Notes under the pieces: generated by a model
The model's input: the letters and a program-made list of their open reading frames with translations, nothing else
The model's database searches: none
Told to the model about the DNA's origin: nothing
Position numbers and translations under genes: made by a program
DNA from: Bacillota bacterium
Lineage (GTDB): Bacteria; Bacillota; Clostridia; Christensenellales; Aristaeellaceae
DNA length: 64,000 nt
Direction: 5' to 3'
Assembly: GCA_023416655.1 (NCBI GenBank)
Contig: JAEZHK010000020.1
Coordinates: 1-64,000, forward strand
Shown here: positions 33,744 to 42,091 of the stretch, one piece after another
Position numbering within the stretch: the first letter of the stretch is position 1
How the letters are laid out: each line of letters opens with the position of its first letter

Positions 33744-35465
33744 TTACTTGGCCTTGGCGGCGGCGTTGGCGCCGGCGATGCGCCCCATCGTCAGGCACAT
33801 CTGGATGGAACTGCCCGAGGCAGGGTATTCCTTGAAGAAGAAGTCGCCGTTGGCCACGGCACCCGCGGCGTACAGGCCGGGAATGGCTGCGCCTTGGGCA
33901 TTGAGTACCTGGGCGGAGAGATCGGTCTTGATGCCACCCATGGAGCCGATGGTGGCCGGGACCACCTTCAGCGCGTAGTAGGGGCCGTCGCCAATGCCGG
34001 TCATCAGCGCGGCGGGTTTGCCAAAGTCGGCGTCTTCCTTGCCGGCCAGCTCGTTGTAGCGGCTGACGGTGGCGGAGAAGGTGGCCGCGTCCATCTCGGC
34101 GGCTTCGGCCAGCGCCTCGACCGAGTCAGCCTTGAACGCATAGCCTTCCTGGGTGGCGGGGTCCAACACCTCGGGATTGGCGGTGGCGGCGTCATAGATC
34201 AGGAAGAAGTGGTCGGAGCCGTTTTTCAGCATGGCGCTGTGGAAGATCGGGTAATCGGCCACTTCGTTGACGAACCGGGATCCTTTGGCGTCGACGTACA
34301 AATAGGGACTCCAGATCTGTCCGTCCAGCGGGCTGGCGAAGGAGAACACCTCGCGGATGCCGCGGAAGCCAATGGCGCCATCCTTGAACACGGTGTCGGC
34401 GCCTACGGCGACCGCCATGTTGATGCCATCGCCCACGTTTCCGGGGCTGGAATAGGAATAGGAACCAGCGATGGAGGGCGCGTACTTGGCCTTCATCTCA
34501 TCGCTGACGTCGAAGCCGCCGGTGGCGATGACCACGCCGCGGTTGGCGTAGGCGGTGACCTTGTGTCCGTCGGCGGCCAGCGCCTCGACGCCGGTCACCG
34601 CGCCGGTCTCGTCAGTGATGAGGGTCTTGGCAGCGGTGTCGGTGATGATCTTCACGCCACGGTCTTCAACCGCCTTCGCAAGCGGCAGCACGAGGCCTGA
34701 ACCGCCGCCCGCGGACTGCATCCTCGGCACGGGGCTGATGCCGGAGGTGGTGGGGCCGGTGAGCGCCACGCCGTTGGCCTGAAGCCATTCGATGGTATCG
34801 TTGGACAGCCCGGCCACCAGCGCGAGGAGCGCTGGGTCGGCGTTGCCTTCGGCGCGGGTCTGCCAGTATTCGGCCAGCGCTTCGGGGCTGTCCTCCACGC
34901 CCGCTTCCTTCTGGAAGCTGGTGCCCGTGGCATAGACGAGGCCGCCGGAGATCAGTGTGTTGCCGCCCACACGGGACAGCTTCTCCAGAAGCACCACCGA
35001 CGCACCGGCGTCGGCGGCCTCTGCGGCCGCCGCCAGGCCGGCCGCGCCGCCGCCCACCACCACGACGTCGTAGGTGATGACTTCGTCTTCCGCCGCGGTC
35101 GTGTTTGCCTCGGCGGCCTTGAGCGCCTCCACGTCGCCGCCGGCTTGGGCGACGCAATCCGCGACGGCGGCCAGAATGGCGTTTGAAGTCATGGTGGCGC
35201 CGGAGACGGTATCCACCTTCAGTGTTTGGCCGGCCACAATGGCGGCGGGAATTTTCTCGATGGGGGCTTCGGAGATGCCCGGCGTTTCGGAATGGGCGGT
35301 GACGGCGATGCCGGTGATCCGTTCGCCGTCAAAGGTGACCGACACCTCGACAGGGCCGTTGTTGCCCTGGGCGGCGGCGGTGTAGGTACCCGCGGTGTAC
35401 GCGAGCGCGGGCAGCGCCGTGACGAGAAGGACCAGGCTCAGGAGAATGGCTGATAGTTTACGCAT
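33744..35465 (-). CDS. Secreted FMN-binding / FAD-dependent reductase (fumarate/urocanate reductase type)
   Basis: 573 residues from the ATG at 35465, set by AAAGGTGA; a GTG three codons earlier lies in that site. Signal peptide (LSAILLSLVLLVTALPALA). FMN-binding domain about 30-105 with the flavinylation motif VDTVSGATMTS (Thr carries covalent FMN, attached by an ApbE-type transferase). A flavocytochrome c-like FAD domain follows: YDVVVVGGGAAGLAAAAEAADAG, then GGNTLISGG and a C-terminal PGLYAAGAVANG. This architecture is known for extracellular reductases that use electron acceptors such as fumarate, urocanate or cinnamates. The likely electron route is membrane quinone or extracellular flavins; the nearby rnf operon uses the same covalent FMN chemistry. 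Specific acceptor unknown. Confidence 0.9.
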   Translation of the reverse strand: MRKLSAILLSLVLLVTALPALAYTAGTYTAAAQGNNGPVEVSVTFDGERITGIAVTAHSETPGISEAPIEKIPAAIVAGQTLKVDTVSGATMTSNAILAAVADCVAQAGGDVEALKAAEANTTAAEDEVITYDVVVVGGGAAGLAAAAEAADAGASVVLLEKLSRVGGNTLISGGLVYATGTSFQKEAGVEDSPEALAEYWQTRAEGNADPALLALVAGLSNDTIEWLQANGVALTGPTTSGISPVPRMQSAGGGSGLVLPLAKAVEDRGVKIITDTAAKTLITDETGAVTGVEALAADGHKVTAYANRGVVIATGGFDVSDEMKAKYAPSIAGSYSYSSPGNVGDGINMAVAVGADTVFKDGAIGFRGIREVFSFASPLDGQIWSPYLYVDAKGSRFVNEVADYPIFHSAMLKNGSDHFFLIYDAATANPEVLDPATQEGYAFKADSVEALAEAAEMDAATFSATVSRYNELAGKEDADFGKPAALMTGIGDGPYYALKVVPATIGSMGGIKTDLSAQVLNAQGAAIPGLYAAGAVANGDFFFKEYPASGSSIQMCLTMGRIAGANAAAKAK

Positions 35466-35691
35466 GGTATTCACCTTTCTTCTTGGGTCTTGATGGTCGA
35501 ACGCCTCATTTACATATTATCATATCGATTAGAGCTTATCTATATCTGCCGTGATAATTCTTCCAAAGTTTTTTGGATATTGGAGCAGGTTTTCCAATTG
35601 GAGTGTTCTGGCCAACCGGGCTTGAGCAAATGCATAATGAATTATGCGGAACGCTGAAGTTGCAATCTTTAATCTTTTAACAGCTTGAGTA

Positions 35692-35720
35692 TTGACAATT
35701 TGAAGTCCAAGGCGTACCAT
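35692..35720 (+). promoter_or_regulatory. Promoter of the ammonium transporter operon
   Basis: TTGACA (35692-35697), 17-nt spacer, TACCAT (35715-35720). It drives a leader of about 180 nt containing hairpins and a terminator. Confidence 0.78.
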
Positions 35721-35735
35721 ATGATTCAACAAACG

Positions 35736-35872
35736 AAGGCGTTGCGGGGTTTTCCCGCGGCGCCTTTCCTGTTTTCCGGGATCCACCCGGCAGGAAAACG
35801 CATCCGCACGGCGGCAAACTTCATACGATTAAAGGGCAAAGGAGTCCGCGTTGGGGCTTCTTTGCTTTTTTT
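35736..35872 (+). promoter_or_regulatory. Structured leader with attenuator terminator upstream of amt
   Basis: Three structures follow the promoter. P1 35736-35766: AAGGC arms around GCGGG-GTTTT-CCCGC. P2 35768-35794: CCTG, CCGGG-ATCCA-CCCGG, CAGG. A terminator-like hairpin at 35836-35865 (GCAAAG...CTTTGC) is followed by TTTTTTT. The layout of two hairpins then a terminator recalls antitermination leaders of nitrogen genes. The loops do not fit the ANTAR hexaloop rule (A at 1, G at 4), so I cannot name the class. Confidence 0.6.
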
Positions 35873-35909
35873 AGCAGCTGGGCGGGCAACGGGGAAAGGG
35901 GGTGACGAT

Positions 35910-36197
35910 GTGAAAGCACAGGGTAGCGGGCAGGCGTTGGGCCGGGGCAAGATCGTGGCAGTCGGGCTTTTGTTTGTCACGTCCGCCGCGATCACGCTTC
36001 TGGGGCTAGCCTTCTCGGCGCTGAGCGCGTGGAACAGATGGGAATTTCTGGTGTTTCAGGCGAAGGTTTCCGGCGTGGCCTTCGGCGCGGTCGTCGCGTT
36101 TCTGGGCATGCGGTACTTCCTCGCGGTCCAGAAGCTGAAGCGGGCGGTGTACAATTCCAACTCGCGGTTTGCCTGGAGCAATTTCCGGAAGGGATAG
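35910..36197 (+). CDS. Small two-pass membrane protein upstream of Amt-PII
   Basis: 95 residues starting at GTG 35910, set by the AAAGGGGGTGA site. The frame is open from 35685, but that part overlaps the promoter and terminator, so the later start is preferred. Two membrane helices (about 13-36, IVAVGLLFVTSAAITLLGLAF, and 47-66) and a basic C-terminal tail (VQKLKRAVYNSNSRFAWSNF). It precedes the Amt-PII gene by 57 nt after the same leader, so it may assist or regulate ammonium uptake. No family recognised. Confidence 0.65.
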   Translation: MKAQGSGQALGRGKIVAVGLLFVTSAAITLLGLAFSALSAWNRWEFLVFQAKVSGVAFGAVVAFLGMRYFLAVQKLKRAVYNSNSRFAWSNFRKG

Positions 36198-36254
36198 CCA
36201 AACGAATCGGATCGGCTCGAAGTGGGGCCTCAATTTTGTAAAGAGGTGTGGTTT

Positions 36255-38276
36255 ATGAAGGCTTGGAAGAGAACTGCTGGAATCCTATTGCTGCTGCTCG
36301 TTCTCGTGATGTCGCTCTCGGCGGTCGTCGCTTCCGCGGAAGGCGATCCGACGGGCGCGTCCTACATCGCCACCACCGGAACCGAGACATTGGGCGACGT
36401 GGCGACCACCGCCAACAAGGCGTACTTCGGCGCAAACTTCACCTGGGTCATGATTTGCGCCTTCATGGTGTTCTTCTTCCAGTGCGGCTTCGCGATGGTG
36501 GAGACCGGCTTCTGCCGCGGCAAGAACGCCGCGCACACCATGACCATGAACTTCATGGTCTTTCTCGTCGGTGCGATCGGCTACTTCCTGGTGGGCTTCG
36601 CGCTGCAGATGGGCGGCTCCGGCGGCGCGGCCGGCCTTGGCTCCGGCGGGGGCGTGCTGAACGGCATGCTTTCGATCCCCGGCCTGGGCGGCGTCATGGG
36701 CACCAAGGGATTCTTCCTGAACGGCACCTATGACGCGGGCGTGTACGCGCTGTTCTTCTTCCAGATGGTGTTCATGGACACCACTGTGACCATCCCCACC
36801 GGCGCCATGGCGGAGCGGGTGAAGTACTCCGCGGTGGTGATCACCTCCTTCTTCATCTCGATGCTGCTGTACCCGCTGTTTGCCAACTGGGTCTGGGGCG
36901 GTGGCTGGCTGGCCACGCTGGGCGCGAAGTTTGGCATCGGCCACGGTGTGGTGGACTTCGCCGGTTCCGCCGTGGTGCATTCGATGGGCGGCATGCTGGC
37001 GCTCTCTGGCGCCATCGTGCTCGGCCCCAGGATCGGGAAGTTCAAAAAGGACGGCACGGCCCGCGCCTTCCCCGGCCACAACATTCCCATGGCCATCATC
37101 GGCACCATCATCCTGTTCTTCTGCTGGTTCTCCTTCAACGCCGGTTCCACGCTGAACTCGTCCGATTTCCGCCTCGCGGTCGTCGCCACCAACACCATGA
37201 TCGCGGGAGCGATCGGCGGCCTGGTCGCGATGTTCTACATGTGGGGCAAGTACGGCAAGCCCGACCCGTCCATGACGGCCAACGGCGCGCTGGCGGGCCT
37301 TGTGGCAATCACCGCCCCCTGCGCCTTTGTGAGCGGCATCTCCTCCTTCATCATCGGCCTCATCGCGGGCCTCTTGGTATGCGTCGCGGTGCCGTTCGTC
37401 GAGAACAAGTGGAAGCTGGACGACCCGGTGGGCGCGATCTCGGTCCACGGCGTGAACGGCTTCTGGGGCGTGTTGTCGCTGGGCCTGTTCGCCGACGGCA
37501 GCTATGGCGACGGCATCAACGGCGTGGCGGGCGGCGTGCGCGGCCTGTTCTACGGCGACGGCTCGCAGCTCGTGGCGCAGTTGATCTGCCTGGGCGTCCT
37601 GTTGGTCTTCGGCTTCGGCGTCTCCTATGTCTTCTTCAAGGTGCTCGACAAGGTCTGGGGCCTGCGCGTCGCGCCCGAGGATGAACTGGAGGGCCTCGAC
37701 ATCCCGGAGATGGGCGTGCTGGCCTACCCCGACCAGCAGCTGGTCCGCTCGGAGCTGGACTACGACTCCGACGACAACGCGCCCATCAAGCAGCTCAAGC
37801 GCTTTGGCAGGACCGGCCTGATCGAGAAGAATTATGGGACGCCTGTTGCGCAGGCCGTGCCGGTTGTGCAGACCACCACCATCGAGACTTCGCCCGCCTC
37901 CGTGCCCGCCCGCACCGGCCCGAAGTTCACCAAGGTGGAGATCATCTGCAAGCAGAGCCGGTTTGAGGCGCTGAAGTCCGCCATGAGCGGCATCGGCATC
38001 ACCGGCATGACCGTCACGCAGGTGCTGGGCTTTGGCCTGCAGAAGGGCAAGACCGAGTTCTACCGCGGCGTCGAGACCGAGACCAACCTGCTGCCCAAGG
38101 TGCAGGTGGAGATCGTGGTCTCCAAGGTGCCGGTCCGCACGGTCATCGATACCGCGAAGAAGGTGCTGTACACCGGCCACATCGGCGACGGCAAGATCTT
38201 CGTGTACGACGTGGAGAACGTCGTCAAGGTCCGCACCGGCGAGGAAGGCTACGACGCGCTGCAGGACGTGGAATAA
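36255..38276 (+). CDS. amt: Ammonium transporter fused to a PII signalling domain
   Basis: 673 residues from ATG 36255, set by GAGGTG. Signal-like first segment (1-30), then the Amt channel (about 45-465) with eleven membrane helices. The twin pore His residues can be seen in FAGSAVVHSMGGMLAL and ISVHGVNGFWG. A charged linker (470-555) leads to a complete PII/GlnB domain (about 558-665): FTKVEIICKQSRFEALKSAM, GFGLQKGKTEFYRG, and a C-terminal B-loop region IGDGKIFVYDVENVVKVRTGE (in pieces). The T-loop position of the uridylylated Tyr51 reads RGVETETN instead of RGAEYMVD, so no uridylylation is expected. The tethered PII would gate the channel by ATP/ADP/2-oxoglutarate. Confidence 0.95.
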   Translation: MKAWKRTAGILLLLLVLVMSLSAVVASAEGDPTGASYIATTGTETLGDVATTANKAYFGANFTWVMICAFMVFFFQCGFAMVETGFCRGKNAAHTMTMNFMVFLVGAIGYFLVGFALQMGGSGGAAGLGSGGGVLNGMLSIPGLGGVMGTKGFFLNGTYDAGVYALFFFQMVFMDTTVTIPTGAMAERVKYSAVVITSFFISMLLYPLFANWVWGGGWLATLGAKFGIGHGVVDFAGSAVVHSMGGMLALSGAIVLGPRIGKFKKDGTARAFPGHNIPMAIIGTIILFFCWFSFNAGSTLNSSDFRLAVVATNTMIAGAIGGLVAMFYMWGKYGKPDPSMTANGALAGLVAITAPCAFVSGISSFIIGLIAGLLVCVAVPFVENKWKLDDPVGAISVHGVNGFWGVLSLGLFADGSYGDGINGVAGGVRGLFYGDGSQLVAQLICLGVLLVFGFGVSYVFFKVLDKVWGLRVAPEDELEGLDIPEMGVLAYPDQQLVRSELDYDSDDNAPIKQLKRFGRTGLIEKNYGTPVAQAVPVVQTTTIETSPASVPARTGPKFTKVEIICKQSRFEALKSAMSGIGITGMTVTQVLGFGLQKGKTEFYRGVETETNLLPKVQVEIVVSKVPVRTVIDTAKKVLYTGHIGDGKIFVYDVENVVKVRTGEEGYDALQDVE

Positions 38277-38294
38277 TCAAAGAATTGATTCAAG

Positions 38295-38331
38295 GAAAGT
38301 CCGCCGGGCGTTCGCGCCCTGCGGACTTTTT
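38295..38331 (+). terminator. Intrinsic terminator after amt
   Basis: AAAGTCCGC...GCGGACTTTTT stem with an inner GGCG-TTCG-CGCC hairpin and five Ts. Confidence 0.9.
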
Positions 38332-38437
38332 GCTGCGTGAAACCCCGGGGATCGGTCAAATATCAGCTGTAAACGGCATGCAATGGATCTCATTTTATCG
38401 ATAGTGCAATATTTTTTGCGGGGGGTCTCTACACAGG

Positions 38438-38466
38438 TTGCAAAAACTACGTAACCATGCTATAAT
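38438..38466 (+). promoter_or_regulatory. Promoter of the rnf operon
   Basis: TTGCAA (38438-38443), 17-nt spacer, perfect TATAAT (38461-38466), about 100 nt before rnfC. Confidence 0.82.
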
Positions 38467-38568
38467 AATCCCGCTTCTTTCGAATCCATGATCTTTGCGT
38501 GTCATGCGGCGGCCCCGCCGTAACCGACCGATGGACATAGAAGACCTTCATGAGAAAGGGAATTGGAA

Positions 38569-39888
38569 ATGAGAACTTGCAGTTTCCCCGGAGGGACCCA
38601 TCCTCCCAGCGCAAAGCCCGCCGACAGTGCCCTCTATATCATGCCAGCCCCGGATCATGTGGTCATACCCATGCTCCGGTCTTCCGGCACACAGCTCACC
38701 CCGCTGGTCAAGCGGGGCGATTTTGTTTTCATGGGCCAGAAAATCGGCGACAGCGAGGCCTTTGTCAGCGCGCCGATACACGCCAGTGTCTCCGGCAAGG
38801 TAGTCCGCGTCGAACCCCGGCCCCACCCGGGCGGCAAGCGTTTTGTGCTCTCCGTGGTCATCGAAAATGACCGCCATGACACCTGGGACAAATCCTGCGA
38901 GCCGCCGGAAAGCGAGCCGGATGGCCCGGAGATCGTGCGGCTCGCCCGCGAGAAGGGCGTGGTGGGGATGGGCGGGGCCATGTTCCCGGCCCATGTCAAG
39001 CTGAATCCGCCCGCCGGAAAGAAAGTGGACACCTTGATCGCCAACGGCGCGGAGTGCGAGCCGGGGCTTTCCGCCGACGATTGCCTGATGCGGGAGCGCG
39101 CGGGAGACGTGATCGGCGGAATGCGCCTGGCGATGAAGGCGCTCCGGGCGGAGCGCGGCTTCGTCGGCATCGAGGAAAACAAGCCCGGGGCCATCCGCGC
39201 GATGGCCGAGGCGGCGGAGGGGACGCTTATACAGGTCGTTCCGCTCCGCGTAAGGTATCCACAGGGCGGCGAGAAGCAGCTGATCTACGCGCTGACCGGG
39301 CGGAAAGTGCTGCCGGGCGCGCTGCCGTCGGACGCGGGCTGCGCGGTCTTCAACGTGGGCACGCTGGCGGCCCTCGACAATGCCGTGGCCCTGGGCCGTC
39401 CGGTGGTCGAGCGGATCGTCACCGTAGCGGGTGGCGCGGTGCGTTCGCCCCGGAACATTCTGGCGCGCATCGGCGCCAGCTTCAAAGAATGCGTAGCGTT
39501 CTGCGGCGGATACGCGGAAGGCGGGCCAGGGAAGCTCATCTCCGGCGGGCCGATGATGGGCGTCGCGATATATACGGACGAGGTGCCGGTGATCGCGGGC
39601 ACTTCGGGCATTCTGGCGCTCCCGGAGGGCGAGGCGCTTTTACCGGAGCCGGGCGCGTGCCTGCACTGCGGACGCTGCCACCGGGTTTGCCCGATGCGCC
39701 TGCAGCCCTACGCCATTGAAGACGCCTTGGCCGCTCACGACGCCGGCCGCGCGGCCCGCTTCGGCGCGCAGCACTGCATCGAATGCGGCGCCTGCGGTTA
39801 CATCTGCCCCGCGCGGCGGCATTTGGTGCAGAACATGCGCTTGGCCAAGGCATTGGTGCGCGGCAGCGCCGTCGGCAAGAAGGCATAA
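38569..39888 (+). CDS. rnfC: Rnf complex subunit C
   Basis: 439 residues from ATG 38569, preceded by AAAGGG. Starts with the RnfC hallmark FPGGTHPPSAK; the SLBB and NADH/FMN-binding Nqo1-like core includes GVVGMGGAMFPAHVKL and LIANGAECEPGLSADD. Two 4Fe-4S clusters near the C-terminus: CLHCGRCHRVCP and CIECGACGYICP. Peripheral subunit that exchanges electrons with NAD(H). First gene of rnfCDGEAB, which couples ferredoxin oxidation with NAD+ reduction to Na+ or H+ export. Confidence 0.97.
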   Translation: MRTCSFPGGTHPPSAKPADSALYIMPAPDHVVIPMLRSSGTQLTPLVKRGDFVFMGQKIGDSEAFVSAPIHASVSGKVVRVEPRPHPGGKRFVLSVVIENDRHDTWDKSCEPPESEPDGPEIVRLAREKGVVGMGGAMFPAHVKLNPPAGKKVDTLIANGAECEPGLSADDCLMRERAGDVIGGMRLAMKALRAERGFVGIEENKPGAIRAMAEAAEGTLIQVVPLRVRYPQGGEKQLIYALTGRKVLPGALPSDAGCAVFNVGTLAALDNAVALGRPVVERIVTVAGGAVRSPRNILARIGASFKECVAFCGGYAEGGPGKLISGGPMMGVAIYTDEVPVIAGTSGILALPEGEALLPEPGACLHCGRCHRVCPMRLQPYAIEDALAAHDAGRAARFGAQHCIECGACGYICPARRHLVQNMRLAKALVRGSAVGKKA

Positions 39889-39901
39889 GGAGGGCAGAAA
39901 C

Positions 39902-40900
39902 ATGCGACTGAACGTCTCCCCGTCCCCTCACCTGCGCGCGCCGCAGGATACGCGCGCGATCATGCGGCACGTGCTGATCGCGCTGACCCCCGCCTGCGTC
40001 GCGGGCGTTTACCGCTTCGGCTTCCGGGCGCTGATCGTGCTCGTGGCCTGTACGTTTTTTGCCGTGCTGGCCGAATGGGCGCTGAACCGCCTGATGAAGC
40101 GACCCCAGACCGCGGGGGACCTGTCCGCCGCCGTCACGGGGCTGCTCCTGGGCATGAACCTGCCCGCCGCCTCGCCCTGGTGGCTGTGCGCGCTGGGTTC
40201 GGTTTTCGCCATTGGCCTGGTCAAGATCCTCTTCGGCGGGCTGGGCAACAACTTCGTCAACCCGGCCCTCGCCGCCCGCGCATTTCTCTTGGCCAGTTTC
40301 CCGGTCCGCATGACCGCGTGGACCGCGCCGGCCAATTCGCCCCTTTCCAACGCCGCCGACGCGGTCTCCGCCGCGACGCCGCTGGCGCTCATCAAGCAGG
40401 GCGGGGGTGCGTTCCTGCAGTCCGGCGGCGCGGGGCCGGACCTGATGCGCCTGCTCCTCGGGAACTCGGGCGGCTCAATCGGCGAGGTCAGCGAGATCGC
40501 GCTGCTGGCGGGGTTTGCGTGGCTTCTGATCTTCGGGGTCGTTTCCTTCCGCATCCCACTGGCGTACGTCGCGACGGTGTTCGCAGGGACGGCGCTCCTC
40601 GGCGGGGCGGCGGGGCAGGGCTTCTATCCGCCGCTCGTGAACGGCGCGGCGCACGCGCTGTCGGGCGGGCTTATGCTGGGCGCGGTCTTCATGGCAACGG
40701 ACCCTTCAACGTCCCCCGTCACCCGGACGGGCCAGTGGATCTACGCGCTGGGTTGCGGCCTTTTCACGGTGGTCATCCGGCTCTTCGGCGGGTATCCGGA
40801 GGGCGTCAGTTTCTCAATCCTGATCATGAACCTGTGCGTGCCGTTGATCGAGCGCGGCGTGCGCGCGCGGCCCTTTGGGGAGGTGAGGCGGCGTGCGTGA
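39902..40900 (+). CDS. rnfD: Rnf complex subunit D
   Basis: 332 residues; GGAGGG lies 7 nt before the ATG. Membrane protein of the NqrB/RnfD family with about nine helices. The flavinylation site is in DAVSAATPLALIK, where the Thr should carry FMN; the consensus SGAT reads SAAT here, a mild variant. N-terminal SPHLRAPQDTRAIMRHVLIALTPA (in pieces) is typical. Overlaps rnfG by 8 nt. Confidence 0.95.
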   Translation: MRLNVSPSPHLRAPQDTRAIMRHVLIALTPACVAGVYRFGFRALIVLVACTFFAVLAEWALNRLMKRPQTAGDLSAAVTGLLLGMNLPAASPWWLCALGSVFAIGLVKILFGGLGNNFVNPALAARAFLLASFPVRMTAWTAPANSPLSNAADAVSAATPLALIKQGGGAFLQSGGAGPDLMRLLLGNSGGSIGEVSEIALLAGFAWLLIFGVVSFRIPLAYVATVFAGTALLGGAAGQGFYPPLVNGAAHALSGGLMLGAVFMATDPSTSPVTRTGQWIYALGCGLFTVVIRLFGGYPEGVSFSILIMNLCVPLIERGVRARPFGEVRRRA

Positions 40901-41432
40901 AGCAATCCGGCTGAGCGGGCGGCTGTTTCTGATCGCGCTGCTCGCGGGCGTCCTGCTGGGCGCGACCTACTTCATCACCAAGGAGCCCATCGCGCGGCAG
41001 CAGGCGCTGCAGTCGGCGGCTGCGCGGGGCAAGGTGATCGAAGGATTGGCCCTTCCGGAGGAAGGCGTGGCGCTGACCGGCAATGTGCGGGGCTGCTACG
41101 TGACCGACGCGGGCGGGCGCGTCGTTGAAGTTGTGACAAAAGGCTACGGCGGAGAATTCCTGGTGACGGTGGGCGTGGCTCCGGACGGCGCGATCACCGG
41201 CGTGATCCTGGGCGAGAACAGGGAGACGGTGGGCCTGGGCAAGAACGCGGAGAAGCCCGGGTTTACCGGCCAGTTCATCGGCAAGAACGGGACGCTTGAG
41301 GTCGTCAAAAACAGCGCGTCTGGCAACCAGATCGATTCGGTGACGGGCGCGACGATCACGTCCCGCGCCGTGGCGGACGCGGTCAACGAGGCGCGCGCGT
41401 TCGCGCTCCAAAGGGGAGGTGCTGCAGGTTGA
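40893..41432 (+). CDS. rnfG: Rnf complex subunit G
   Basis: 179 residues from GTG 40893, preceded by GGGGAGGTGAGG inside rnfD. One N-terminal membrane helix (about 9-29), then a periplasm-side FMN-binding domain with SVTGATITSRAV near the C-terminus; the Thr is the covalent FMN site. Relays electrons between RnfD and the membrane core. Its stop overlaps the TTG start of rnfE. Confidence 0.95.
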   Translation: MREAIRLSGRLFLIALLAGVLLGATYFITKEPIARQQALQSAAARGKVIEGLALPEEGVALTGNVRGCYVTDAGGRVVEVVTKGYGGEFLVTVGVAPDGAITGVILGENRETVGLGKNAEKPGFTGQFIGKNGTLEVVKNSASGNQIDSVTGATITSRAVADAVNEARAFALQRGGAAG

Positions 41433-42091
41433 GTGCTCTGAAAGTGTTCCTGAACGGGCTGTGGAAGGAGAATCCGACGTTTCGGATGCTGCTTGGCATG
41501 TGCCCGACGCTGGCGGTATCCACCGCGGCGGTCAACGGCATCGGCATGGGGCTGGCCGCGACGGCGGTATTGACCTGCTCCAACATCTTCGTGTCGCTGC
41601 TTCGGAATTTCATCCCGAACGAGGTGCGCATCCCGGCCTATGTGGTGATCATCGCCTCGTTCACGACCATCGTGGAGCTCCTTCTCAAGGCGTTCGTGCC
41701 GGCGCTCGACCAGGCGCTGGGGCTTTACATCCCGCTGATCGTGGTCAACTGCATCATCCTGGCGCGCGCGGAGGCCTTCGCAAATTCCAACAGCGTGTGG
41801 CTGAGCACCATGGACGGTCTGGGCATGGGCATGGGCTTCACGCTGGCGCTCACGGTGTTCGCGGCCGTCCGGGAGGCAATCGGCGCGGGCACGGTGTTCG
41901 GCGTCTCGCTGTTTGGCGGCGGCTTCGAGCCGGTCATGGCGGTTCTGATGACGCCCGGGGGCTTCATCGCGCTGGGGCTGTTGCTCGGCGGCATCAACTT
42001 CCTCTCCAGAAAAAAGAAGAAGGAGGTGAAGGTCGATGGACTACATTGTGCGGCTTGCCCTCATAGCGATCACTGCGGCACTGGTCAATAA
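41429..42091 (+). CDS. rnfE: Rnf complex subunit E
   Basis: 220 residues from TTG 41429 overlapping the rnfG stop (TTGA), with GGGGAGG upstream. Six membrane helices of the RnfA/RnfE/NqrD family: KENPTFRMLLGMCPTLAV, the NxxR-type loop and ARAEAFANSN. The conserved Cys pairs TCSN and NCII hold the intramembrane iron-sulfur cluster with RnfA. The C-terminus has a basic KKKKEVK stretch and an extra Cys-rich tail (LHCAACPHSDHCGTGQ) that is encoded within the start of rnfA, a 56-nt overlap. Confidence 0.95.
   Translation: MSALKVFLNGLWKENPTFRMLLGMCPTLAVSTAAVNGIGMGLAATAVLTCSNIFVSLLRNFIPNEVRIPAYVVIIASFTTIVELLLKAFVPALDQALGLYIPLIVVNCIILARAEAFANSNSVWLSTMDGLGMGMGFTLALTVFAAVREAIGAGTVFGVSLFGGGFEPVMAVLMTPGGFIALGLLLGGINFLSRKKKKEVKVDGLHCAACPHSDHCGTGQ

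Noticed and set aside
35736..35794. ANTAR-type two-hairpin antiterminator leader
   Set aside because: Layout and genetic context fit, but the loops do not show the required hexaloop with A at position 1 and G at position 4.
35685..35909. N-terminal extension of the small membrane protein upstream of amt
   Set aside because: It would begin before the TTGACA promoter and run through the terminator hairpin; the GTG at 35910 has a proper ribosome site.
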